Below are positions 1 through 5,815 of a stretch of 5,815 nt of DNA, piece after piece; within the stretch, counting starts at the first letter, position 1; each line of letters begins with the position of its first letter. Below the pieces are notes generated by a model. It was not told the DNA's origin. It searched no databases and worked only from the letters and a program-made list of their open reading frames with translations. This DNA is from Paramuribaculum sp. (GTDB lineage Bacteria > Bacteroidota > Bacteroidia > Bacteroidales > Muribaculaceae): NCBI GenBank assembly GCA_009775605.1, contig VSPV01000144.1:1-5815 (forward strand). Direction: 5' to 3'. The translations under genes and the position numbers were made by a program.

Positions 1-42
1 TCGGAACAGCCTTAAGTCGTTATTGTATCGCGCAGACCAAGG

Positions 43-1029
43 ATGCTCCACATATTGGCCTACGTCCGTGAATACTCCTCATTGTCCACGTATACCGACA
101 CGGTTTTTCTTTTTAGAGAAAAGATGGTGGATTATATGCTGCCGACTGAAGAGAGAATAAAATTCAAAGGCTGGACATCTCCAAGGGTATTGACGAGCAA
201 ATCGTATTACAGATTTACGAACCAGAACGGACTTGACAGTGTCAGCGATGTGAGCCAGCATCATTTCTCGTGGTCCGACTGGATCGGTATCCCGCCCAAG
301 GCAGCGCTACCACAGCGAATAAAAGCATCTGAAATTTCGGCTGACACTTTGTTTGGGAAATACAGCCCTACCGAAACATGGACCCGCATCAATGATTCAA
401 TCCGGATCGACATTGATGTGCTGGCTGACACCATGAGCCGTAAATGGGTGCCTGATTTTGCAGGATTTTTCAGAAAGAATCTCGACTATGAGAAATTCAA
501 ACTGAACTTCGATTTCAGCAATATATCCGGCGATACAGTGTCGGCACTGGATCTGGACAGATACTCGTTTTCTGTCGACTCAAGAGGCCGCGGACGTGAT
601 ATGTTCCAGTTCAATAGAATCAATGACCCCGTCTTTGTAAGCACCCATGCCGATGTCTATGTTCTGGATAAAGAATATATCTCGGTAAAGGAAGCCAGGA
701 AATGGGACAAAAGAAACTTTGCGACAGATGAAATCGGAATATACGAACCCATGGAGGCTCCGGCCTTGGCGCCATCTGTCGAGGCTCTGATTGCGCGCGT
801 CAATCTCCTTAATAAAGATGAGGTAAGACTGAACTTCACGCCTGACCACAGATTGATGAGCAACAATAACAGCCGAAAGAATTTCAAAATAGGTCGCCGT
901 GCACTCTTTCTCCTTAAACAGCTCACCGGAATCACCCTCTATAAGTCCCATAAAAACTTCAACACCAACTGGAAACGCTTCAGCCAGGACCGACTGAAAA
1001 AGAACCGTCAGAAACATAAAAGAGAATAA
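43..1029 (+). CDS. Carboxypeptidase-regulatory-like Bacteroidales protein, C-terminal part (N-terminus missing or frameshifted)
   Basis: The 328-residue reading resembles the C-terminal region of Bacteroidales proteins annotated as carboxypeptidase-like regulatory domain-containing, whose role is not established. Recognition rests on the style of the sequence: TYTDTVFLFREKMVDYML (residues 17-32 or so), SKSYYRF (52-58), HHFSWSDWIGI (73-83), VYVLDKEYISVKEARKW (205-221) and IYEPMEAP (233-240). The regulatory (CarboxypepD_reg-like) domain and signal peptide expected at the start of such proteins are absent. The last 50 residues are very basic and contain no membrane segment. The ATG at 43 is only the first start after an in-frame TAA at 13-15 and is not a convincing natural start. 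The frame beginning at position 3 is open through 68 and reads KDAPHI just where this frame reads HILAYV, so a small indel near 45-57 may have split a longer gene. Alternatively it is a short homologue. The gene converges on the response regulator. Family call is recognition only. Confidence 0.6.
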   Translation: MLHILAYVREYSSLSTYTDTVFLFREKMVDYMLPTEERIKFKGWTSPRVLTSKSYYRFTNQNGLDSVSDVSQHHFSWSDWIGIPPKAALPQRIKASEISADTLFGKYSPTETWTRINDSIRIDIDVLADTMSRKWVPDFAGFFRKNLDYEKFKLNFDFSNISGDTVSALDLDRYSFSVDSRGRGRDMFQFNRINDPVFVSTHADVYVLDKEYISVKEARKWDKRNFATDEIGIYEPMEAPALAPSVEALIARVNLLNKDEVRLNFTPDHRLMSNNNSRKNFKIGRRALFLLKQLTGITLYKSHKNFNTNWKRFSQDRLKKNRQKHKRE

Positions 1030-1081
1030 CTCTCCCCTACCTCCCTGATAGCTTTTTCTGCGACACTGATGTCAGCGCCCT
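1030..1081. other. Convergent intergenic gap, weak terminator signals only
   Basis: This 52-bp gap separates the ends of two genes that run toward each other. It holds a five-T run on the plus strand (1053-1057) and a small hairpin with stem GACA/TGTC (1062-1065 with 1070-1073, loop CTGA). The T run is not preceded by a stable stem, and the hairpin is not followed by a T run on either strand. No convincing intrinsic terminator is visible. Confidence 0.4.
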
Positions 1082-1765
1082 TCAATTGTGCACGGTCAGC
1101 ATGTAGCCGAAGCCGCGTTGATTGATGATGGTGATGGAGGAATCCTGGCGGAGCGCACGGCGAAGTTTATGAATGTAGCCGTGGAGCGAATTGCGGTTGC
1201 TTGGTTCGTCATGCTGCCATACGGCTATCATCAGCTCGGAGGCATCTACTGTTTTCCCGATATTTGCAGCAAGGTGTTCAAGAATCCTTGCCTCAAAGTG
1301 GGAGAGTTCTGTGCTCCGCTCTCCTATTGAAAGTGTCTGGGTAGTTACGTTGAAAACATATTGCCCGATTGAGAATTTCACATCCTCGCCCCGATGCGTG
1401 CCATAGCGAGAAAGCAACGCCTTTATTCTTACAATGAGTTCGCGCAGCTCAAATGGCTTTCTAAGATAATCGTTGGCTCCTATCGCGAATCCCCTCTCCA
1501 CATCATCAATGGTGCTTTTAGCCGTAAGGAAAAGCAGCAGGACTGCTGGGGATAACCGTCTTATCTCCCTGGCCATAGAGAAACCGTCCATTTTGGGCAT
1601 CATTACGTCGGCCACAACAATATCGGCGCCTTCGGCCTTGAATTTCTCAAGGCCTTCCAGACCGTCAGCCGCAGTGACCACTTCATATCCTTGCCCGCGC
1701 AGCGTGTCGGCCACAATCAATGTGAGGTCTGATTCGTCCTCAACAAGCAGTATCTTAGCGTTCAT
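1082..1765 (-). CDS. Two-component response regulator, OmpR/PhoB family
   Basis: This is a 227-residue cytoplasmic DNA-binding response regulator, the normal length for the OmpR/PhoB family. The receiver domain (about 3-118) has the acidic pair E9/D10, phospho-acceptor Asp53 in VADVMMPKMDG, the switch threonine T81 in LTAK, Y100, and the conserved K103 in LRKPF. A winged-helix output domain follows (about 128-225), with the typical ELSHFEARILEHL and INQRGFGYML segments. The start is placed at the ATG at 1765 (MNAKILLVEDE) because family members begin there. An in-frame ATG at 1801 would add 12 residues of no family character. The start lies inside the end of the kinase gene (11-bp overlap), so the pair is almost certainly one transcript and probably translationally coupled. 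Phosphorylation by that kinase is inferred from this arrangement. Its likely operator is the repeat array at 3219-3257. It resembles Bacteroidota regulators such as RprY in type, but I cannot assign a specific name. Confidence 0.95.
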   Translation of the reverse strand: MNAKILLVEDESDLTLIVADTLRGQGYEVVTAADGLEGLEKFKAEGADIVVADVMMPKMDGFSMAREIRRLSPAVLLLFLTAKSTIDDVERGFAIGANDYLRKPFELRELIVRIKALLSRYGTHRGEDVKFSIGQYVFNVTTQTLSIGERSTELSHFEARILEHLAANIGKTVDASELMIAVWQHDEPSNRNSLHGYIHKLRRALRQDSSITIINQRGFGYMLTVHN

Positions 1766-3167
1766 CGTTGTTGAATTTAATGGTGAATACCGAGCCCTCA
1801 CCTTCCCTGCTGCTCACAGATATGGCCCAACCCATTTTGTCGATTATGCTTTTTACATAATATAGGCCGATACCGTATCCGCGGACATCCTGCCGGTTAC
1901 CATGTGGCACCCGATAAAACTTATTGAAGATATAAGGAATTGACCGGGCAGGAATGCCTATTCCCCGGTCGGCTACCGAAATCGCCTTGTCATCTCCGGC
2001 AATTGTAATTGCCACACTGTCGCCGGAATATTTGATGGCATTGTCAATCAAATTGTTCAATACGTTTGTGAAATGAGCCTTATCCGCCGTTATATTGACA
2101 TTGTCGTCAATCCTCACATCTATTTTTATCTTCTTGTCTCCTCTCATTCGCTGCAATGCGGCGATTTCCTCTACAAACTGACGCAATAGAATCGGTTCCG
2201 ACTTCATTTGCAGTGTCTTACGGCGTTCCATGCTCATAGCCAGGATATTTTCCACAAGTTCGCCAAGTCGTTTCAGTTGCTTGTTGGCGATTTGCAAATA
2301 TCTCTCTTTCTTTTCCGCGTCATTCGCCGTATCATAATTCAGAAGAGCATCATTAGCTGAGTAGGCTATCGCAATCGGTGTTTTCAGTTCATGCGTCATA
2401 TTGCTTACAAAATCATCTTTCATCTCCTCCAGAGTGCGTAGCCGCGACACGGTGCGGAACAGATAGATGAACGCCAGTGAAAATGCAGTGATGAGCAGAA
2501 AGGTTGTTATTATCACTCCGGCCATTTCCGAAATGATATGGCGCGTGAGGGGCGTAATATACGCACAATAGGTATACCCTGATACAGGATTATATCGATA
2601 GAGGAAACTGTCATGGCGCGCCGGAATTTCATTGGAATTCTTTACCACCACCGTCCCGAGAGAATCCACCACTTCGGTTAACACAAAATCCGGATAGATG
2701 TATCGGTCGTTCAGACGTTTTGTCAGCACGCTGTCCATCACATTCAGATCCGCCGGCACATAATTGTCAACGATATTGTGAAACTGCTGTCCTACTGCAT
2801 CAACAAATCTGTTTTTGAATGATGAGTTGCCGTTCACCTCATAACCCTGGGTTTCTACTGTTCCATCCGGATGACGGGTGGTTGCCACCATATCACCATT
2901 GGAATCCTGATAAACCGAGGTCTCGCCGTGAGGAGTCCCGTCACTGTCACCGTCCTTTCGCTCAAGCGGCTCTTGGCGTGATGACTGCGCTCTTTCCGCC
3001 CGGACCCAAAGTTCATCCAGGTCTGCGTCGGCCAACGCTGTCATCACATCACGCTCTACGCTGGCCCTAATTGAATTATACAGGCTTATGAGATAACAGA
3101 CATTGCAACCGAAAATTACCGCAATGACAATTATAAATGATGCCGATATGGCCTTGAAATGTTTCAT
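1755..3167 (-). CDS. Sensor histidine kinase, two transmembrane segments, HisKA/HATPase_c
   Basis: This is a 470-residue inner-membrane sensor kinase. TM1 spans about residues 8-30 and TM2 about 213-236, enclosing a periplasmic sensor region of about 180 residues. The H-box FVSNMTHELKTPI contains the phospho-acceptor His259 and starts soon after TM2, with no room for a full HAMP domain. The catalytic domain (about 360-467) has the N-box LNNLIDNAIKYS (ATP/Mg ligand N376), G1 box DRGIGIP (D400, G402, G404), F-box FNKFYRV, and G2 box GYGIGL (430-435), all intact. Residues 58-115 of the sensor region are hydrophilic, Gly/Asp-rich and low in complexity. I recognise no known ligand-binding fold there. 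The ATG at 3167 is chosen because it begins just before TM1 and follows an A-rich leader typical of Bacteroidota. The gene is first in a minus-strand operon with the response regulator and is divergent from the TonB-dependent receptor, whose expression it probably controls. The signal sensed is unknown. Confidence 0.95.
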   Translation of the reverse strand: MKHFKAISASFIIVIAVIFGCNVCYLISLYNSIRASVERDVMTALADADLDELWVRAERAQSSRQEPLERKDGDSDGTPHGETSVYQDSNGDMVATTRHPDGTVETQGYEVNGNSSFKNRFVDAVGQQFHNIVDNYVPADLNVMDSVLTKRLNDRYIYPDFVLTEVVDSLGTVVVKNSNEIPARHDSFLYRYNPVSGYTYCAYITPLTRHIISEMAGVIITTFLLITAFSLAFIYLFRTVSRLRTLEEMKDDFVSNMTHELKTPIAIAYSANDALLNYDTANDAEKKERYLQIANKQLKRLGELVENILAMSMERRKTLQMKSEPILLRQFVEEIAALQRMRGDKKIKIDVRIDDNVNITADKAHFTNVLNNLIDNAIKYSGDSVAITIAGDDKAISVADRGIGIPARSIPYIFNKFYRVPHGNRQDVRGYGIGLYYVKSIIDKMGWAISVSSREGEGSVFTIKFNNDER

Positions 3168-3218
3168 ATGGCGAATTTACAGAAAATCCGTCTCCTGCCA
3201 GTTTATCCTATCCCGATT

Positions 3219-3257
3219 TAAGACTAAATAAGGCTCCGGTTAAGGCTAAATAAGGTT
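3219..3257. promoter_or_regulatory. Four-copy TAAGRCT-like direct repeat, candidate response-regulator operator
   Basis: Four near-identical heptamers in the same orientation lie in the divergent intergenic region: TAAGACT (3219-3225), TAAGGCT (3229-3235), TAAGGCT (3241-3247) and TAAGGTT (3251-3257). Start-to-start spacings are 10, 12 and 10 bp. Equivalently, there are two 18-bp units (3218-3235 and 3240-3257) that match at 16 of 18 positions and are offset by 22 bp, two helical turns. OmpR/PhoB-family regulators characteristically bind head-to-tail repeats of about 11 bp on one face of the helix, so two dimers of the adjacent regulator would fit. CCTATC (3207-3212) and GATAGG (3261-3266) form a 6-bp inverted repeat flanking the array. 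Assignment to this regulator is inference from position and geometry. Confidence 0.65.
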
Positions 3258-3266
3258 GACGATAGG

Positions 3267-3295
3267 TTTCGCGAATATAACGGATGGTAATTTCG
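3267..3295 (+). promoter_or_regulatory. Candidate promoter for the TonB-dependent receptor gene
   Basis: TAATTTCG (3288-3295) matches the Bacteroidota -7 consensus TAnnTTTG except at one position. TTTC (3267-3270), 17 bp upstream, is a poor -33 element (consensus TTTG). Such a promoter would give a leader of about 50 nt before the ATG at 3351 and would place the TAAGRCT array just upstream of the polymerase footprint, as for an activator. An alternative -7 box, TAGGTTTC at 3263-3270, also has one mismatch and would put the array across the -33 region. The choice between them is uncertain. For the kinase operon on the other strand, the only similar element is TAAATTCG (3179 to 3172), which lies so close to the start codon that the transcript would be nearly leaderless. 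Confidence 0.3.
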
Positions 3296-3350
3296 CAGCA
3301 GTCAATCGTCGCAAAGCGCTTTGACCCGATATAAACAAAACTATACAGCT

Positions 3351-5387
3351 ATGAAGAAAGTAATGTTTTACATCACAATTCTCTGTTCACTATCGGCTTA
3401 TGCTCAGGTGGAAAATGAAGATACCATTTCCGTGAAGCAGCTCAATGAAGTCGTAGTAAAGGGAGAAAAGCCACAGATTACCGGAAAGGAAGGCATTATG
3501 GTGGTTGACCTCCCTACGATAGTCAGGGACAAACCGGTGACTAATATCCTTGAGGCCCTTGGTTATCTTCCAGGCGTTACAGACAACAATGGCTTGATAG
3601 GCCTGACGGGAGCTTCTGACGTAACCATCATTCTGAATGGCCAGCCCACTAATATACCGCTCCAGAATCTTTATCAGTTGCTTTACACCACACCCATCGA
3701 CCGATTGAAAAACGTTGAGATCATGTATTCCGCTCCCGCCAAATATCATGTGAGCGGAGCCGTAATCAATGTTGTGCTGAAAACGCCTAAGCCGCTCGAC
3801 GGCCTGCAGGGACAAGTGAGAGCCGGATACAAGCAGGCTCATTACAGTTCGTTTGGAAGCGCCGTTGCGGCTACGTATGCGGCCCGTGACTGGACCCTCG
3901 ATCTGAATTATGGATTGTCAAGAACCAAATCATGGAACCATGAGGAGACCTTGTCAAACCATCTTCTCAACGGGCAGCGTACTCCTATTGAAGACAATAT
4001 GCGACGCGACACCAGAAACTGGAGTAACACCATTTTCGTATCCGCGTCTTATAAATCACTCAAACTGACCTACAACGGTCAGATTATTTCAAGCCAGAAA
4101 AGCCGCAGCCAATCAACTGGCACACTTGGCAGTTTCACAAACGAGTATAAAATGCTGTCGCCTGTCAACTATCAAAACATAGCGATGCGGTACTCCGCTC
4201 CGCTCGGCATGACCCTTGGCGGCGATTATACCCTCTATTCCGAAAACCGTTCGCAATCGCTGTTCAAGGGCGCGGATTATCTGATTGGCTCCGACAATCG
4301 TCAGCGAATCAACCGCTATCACGCATACATCGACCGGGAGCGCGACATTGACAAATGGCAGCTGAATTACGGAGCGGAATATCAGCACTCTGCCGATAAT
4401 AGTTCTCAGATATATGCCTCATCCGCGAAACCGGATTTCGACGACACGTACAGAGAGGATGTGGCAGGTTTCTATATCGGCGCCCAACGCTCATTCGACT
4501 GGGGGCTGTCATTCAACGCCTCGGCCAAAGGCGAATACTATCACAGCAAATATCAACACAACTGGAATTTCATTCCGCAACTCGGAGCCACCTACGTCGG
4601 CTCGCCAAAAAGCATCTTCCAGCTGAACCTCAGCACCCGCCGGATCTATCCCTCATATTGGGAGCTGCATGGAGCCACAAGCCACATCAACCAATATTCC
4701 TCTGTCATAGGCAATCCCGCGCTGCAACCCTATATTCAGTATGATGCCCAGTTCAGCTATATTCTTAGGCAAAAATATATAGCCACACTCTACTTCCAGT
4801 ATGGCGACCGGGCCACAGTGCAACTCCCCTACCAGTCGCCCGACGATCTCAGCCTCATCTATCAGACAATCAATACGAACTATAAACAGACCATCGGTCT
4901 TAATCTGTATGCATCCTTTGGCGCGGATTGTTTCTGGAATGCGACAACCACTGCAAATATCTTCAGACAACGCGAAAAAGCCGACAGATTCCACGATATC
5001 GCATTCGACAATAGCAAATGGATTTTCTACGGTTCGCTTACCAATTCTTTCAAATTCAGCCATAACTGCCCAGTATCATTGTCTATTGACTTCACCTACA
5101 TTTCGTCGTCTGTGCAGGGATTAGCGGATCTGTCGGCCATCTGGAGAGTTGACGCAGGCGTCAAATGGCAATTTGGCAAGAAACGCAGCTGTGAACTGGT
5201 GCTGAAAGCCGACGATATCTTCAACCGATGGTCACCGACCATGACGATTGACCATGCCCGCCAGGATTACCGGATGAAAGTGAAAGACATGACCCGCAAC
5301 CTCAAACTCACCTTCGTCTGGCGTTTCAACGGCTTCAAGCCCAAAGACACCGACATTGACACCTCCCGCTTCGGCACCGGCCGCTAA
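3351..5387 (+). CDS. TonB-dependent receptor, outer membrane beta-barrel family
   Basis: This is a 678-residue outer membrane receptor that should import, or respond to, an unidentified ligand using TonB energy. The N-terminus is a Sec signal peptide (K2-K3, hydrophobic 4-15), probably cut after A18 in the AYA|Q motif. A TonB-box-like stretch follows (TISVKQLNEVVVKG, 25-38). The plug domain (about 45-145) has NILEALGYLPGV (65-76), VTIILNGQP (91-99) and the closing SGAVINVVLK (135-144). The rest is a barrel of alternating strands rich in Tyr and Trp, ending near LKLTFVWRFNGF, then a 16-residue tail with DTSRFG (670-675). This matches the Bacteroidota 'outer membrane beta-barrel family', although the N-terminal carboxypeptidase-regulatory-like domain often present there is missing. 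The start is the ATG at 3351 because the signal peptide begins there. A TTG at 3321 would put 10 polar residues before it. No SusD-like gene follows, so it is not a typical glycan SusC/SusD pair. It is divergent from the kinase/regulator operon. Confidence 0.9.
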   Translation: MKKVMFYITILCSLSAYAQVENEDTISVKQLNEVVVKGEKPQITGKEGIMVVDLPTIVRDKPVTNILEALGYLPGVTDNNGLIGLTGASDVTIILNGQPTNIPLQNLYQLLYTTPIDRLKNVEIMYSAPAKYHVSGAVINVVLKTPKPLDGLQGQVRAGYKQAHYSSFGSAVAATYAARDWTLDLNYGLSRTKSWNHEETLSNHLLNGQRTPIEDNMRRDTRNWSNTIFVSASYKSLKLTYNGQIISSQKSRSQSTGTLGSFTNEYKMLSPVNYQNIAMRYSAPLGMTLGGDYTLYSENRSQSLFKGADYLIGSDNRQRINRYHAYIDRERDIDKWQLNYGAEYQHSADNSSQIYASSAKPDFDDTYREDVAGFYIGAQRSFDWGLSFNASAKGEYYHSKYQHNWNFIPQLGATYVGSPKSIFQLNLSTRRIYPSYWELHGATSHINQYSSVIGNPALQPYIQYDAQFSYILRQKYIATLYFQYGDRATVQLPYQSPDDLSLIYQTINTNYKQTIGLNLYASFGADCFWNATTTANIFRQREKADRFHDIAFDNSKWIFYGSLTNSFKFSHNCPVSLSIDFTYISSSVQGLADLSAIWRVDAGVKWQFGKKRSCELVLKADDIFNRWSPTMTIDHARQDYRMKVKDMTRNLKLTFVWRFNGFKPKDTDIDTSRFGTGR

Positions 5388-5596
5388 TCGATTATATGCC
5401 CAGAAATATTGACATCCTTACGATTTTACGATAGAAATATGGCCGGGAGCTTTAAGAGCTTATTGAGTCGGTAAGAGCTGAAGGAAAGGCCGTTATAAAA
5501 CTTTATCGCGGGCTTTAGAGAGGGATTTTATGAGGCCTTTAGGTTGGCCATGCAAATAAAAAACAGAAATCATTAGTCATTATCCGGAAAAAACAT
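5388..5596. other. Gene-free intergenic stretch with short direct repeats
   Basis: No reading frame here is long enough or family-like enough to call a gene. The longest tidy stretch, about 18 codons in the frame of 5456, is bounded by stops and has no start. The stretch holds pairs of short direct repeats: GAAATAT (5403-5409 and 5434-5440), TTACGAT (5418-5424 and 5426-5432) and TAAGAGCT (5453-5460 and 5472-5479). I see no stem followed by a T run that would serve as an obvious terminator for the receptor gene. The right end is A-rich and leads into the tRNA promoter. Confidence 0.4.
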
Positions 5597-5604
5597 TACC
5601 TTTG
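5573..5604 (+). promoter_or_regulatory. Promoter of the tRNA-Ser gene
   Basis: TACCTTTG (5597-5604) is a perfect match to the Bacteroidota primary sigma factor -7 consensus TAnnTTTG. TTAG (5573-5576), 20 bp upstream, fits the -33 element TTTG with one mismatch at the usual spacing. The A-rich run between them and the position about 50 bp upstream of the tRNA both fit a stable-RNA promoter. Transcription should begin near 5609-5612. Confidence 0.75.
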
Positions 5605-5621
5605 CAACGCAAAACCCAAAA

Positions 5622-5638
5622 GCCTCCCCTGAAGAGGC
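5622..5638 (+). other. Small hairpin in the tRNA precursor leader
   Basis: GCCTC (5622-5626) can pair with GAGGC (5634-5638) around a seven-base loop, in the leader between the promoter and the mature 5' end at 5654. It may simply be part of the leader removed by RNase P. No known regulatory RNA is recognised. Confidence 0.3.
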
Positions 5639-5653
5639 CGTCACATAACATTT

Positions 5654-5741
5654 GGAGTGGTGCTCGAGTGGCTGAAGAGGCACGCCTGGAAAGCGTGTAG
5701 TCGCCAAAAGCGGCTCGCGAGTTCGAATCTCGCCCACTCCG
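5654..5741 (+). tRNA. tRNA-Ser (anticodon GGA)
   Basis: The 88-nt gene folds as a class II tRNA. The acceptor stem pairs GGAGTGG (5654-5660) with CCACTCC (5734-5740), and G5741 is the discriminator base, the one seryl-tRNA synthetase expects. The D stem uses CTC/GAG (5663-5665 with 5677-5679). The anticodon stem pairs CACGC with GCGTG around the loop CTGGAAA, with anticodon GGA at 5688-5690, reading UCC and UCU. The long variable arm (5698-5716) forms a 6-bp stem with one G-T wobble around CAAAA, typical of serine tRNAs. The T arm is GCGAG-TTCGAAT-CTCGC (5717-5733). CCA is not encoded (CA follows G5741), so it must be added after transcription. A perfect -7 box lies upstream and a strong hairpin downstream, so it is a stand-alone transcript. 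Confidence 0.98.
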
Positions 5742-5745
5742 CATA

Positions 5746-5797
5746 GAAAATAGCTGACTGATAGAGACCTAACCCACCTCATCACTCAGCTATTTTC
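5746..5797 (+). terminator. Hairpin terminator after tRNA-Ser
   Basis: GAAAATAGCTGA (5746-5757) is a perfect 12-bp inverted match to TCAGCTATTTTC (5786-5797), starting four bases after the mature tRNA end. Past a C-C mismatch the stem continues with TGAT/ATCA (5759-5762 with 5781-5784). After a bulged A it adds GAG/CTC (5764-5766 with 5778-5780), leaving an 11-base loop. The descending arm ends in TATTTTC, so the T tract is part of the stem. The matching A tract on the other arm means it could also stop transcription coming from the right on the minus strand. Confidence 0.75.
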
Positions 5798-5815
5798 GCA
5801 TCTATCCCCTACTGC

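Noticed and set aside
8..16. AGCCTTAAG, reverse complement of the TAAGGCT heptamer, near the left edge
   Set aside because: It is a single copy in likely coding sequence, without a partner at helical spacing, and is best explained by chance.
580..1017. 145-residue minus-strand open frame opposite gene 1
   Set aside because: It is a shadow of the plus-strand gene, whose protein shows recognisable family motifs. The shadow has no family character.
1022..1057. GAGA/TCTC hairpin plus TTTTT as a terminator for gene 1
   Set aside because: The stem is only 4 bp, overlaps the stop codon, and is separated from the T run by about 18 bases.
1766..1801. Upstream ATG extending the regulator by 12 residues
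   Set aside because: Receiver domains of this family start two or three residues before KILLVEDE. The extra residues are simply kinase-coding sequence in another frame.
1473..1865. 130-residue plus-strand open frame opposite the regulator and kinase
   Set aside because: It is antisense to intact receiver and kinase motifs. The Ser/Ala/Arg-rich composition is typical of a shadow frame.
3321..3350. TTG start adding 10 residues to the receptor
   Set aside because: It would place polar residues MTRYKQNYTA before a normal MKK signal peptide that begins at the ATG at 3351.
4653..5063. 136-residue minus-strand open frame inside the receptor gene
   Set aside because: It lies wholly opposite barrel-coding sequence with the expected strand pattern and has no recognisable domain or leader.
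5717..5757. tRNA 3' end as an integration (att) site
   Set aside because: There is no second copy of the tRNA 3' end in the window and no integrase gene.
5573..5785. 70-residue minus-strand open frame containing GEIRTREPLLATTRFPGVP
   Set aside because: It is the antisense reading of the tRNA-Ser gene. Peptides of this kind are a well-known false annotation arising from conserved tRNA sequence.

Overview
The window looks like a piece of a chromosome from the order Bacteroidales (Bacteroidota), plausibly a Muribaculaceae- or Bacteroides-like gut commensal. The reasons are the protein families present (a TonB-dependent receptor of the 'outer membrane beta-barrel family' type, and a Bacteroidales carboxypeptidase-regulatory-like protein), A-rich translation leaders without strong Shine-Dalgarno sites, and a textbook Bacteroidota promoter -7 box (TAnnTTTG) in front of the tRNA. 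The family placement is inference from recognition, not from a search.

Layout, left to right. (1) Positions 43-1029, plus strand: the C-terminal part of a Bacteroidales protein of the carboxypeptidase-like regulatory domain type. Its N-terminus is missing or out of frame at the window edge. (2) A 52-bp convergent gap. (3) Positions 3167-1082, minus strand: a two-gene two-component operon, with a membrane sensor histidine kinase followed by an OmpR/PhoB-type response regulator, overlapping by 11 bp. (4) A 183-bp divergent intergenic region (3168-3350) with four copies of a TAAGRCT-like heptamer at helical spacing, the best candidate for the response-regulator binding site. (5) Positions 3351-5387, plus strand: a 678-residue TonB-dependent outer membrane receptor with signal peptide, plug and barrel, without a SusD partner. 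(6) A gene-free stretch, 5388-5653, with short direct repeats and, at its end, the tRNA promoter. (7) tRNA-Ser(GGA), 5654-5741, followed by a long hairpin terminator.

The likely functional unit is the divergent trio of kinase, regulator and receptor. The kinase would sense an envelope or periplasmic cue and phosphorylate the regulator at Asp53. The regulator would act on the repeat block to control the receptor, its own operon, or both. The cue and the cargo of the receptor cannot be read from the sequence. Nothing here looks like a mobile element, CRISPR array or defence system. The most unusual features are the four-copy operator-like array and the damaged 5' end of the first gene.
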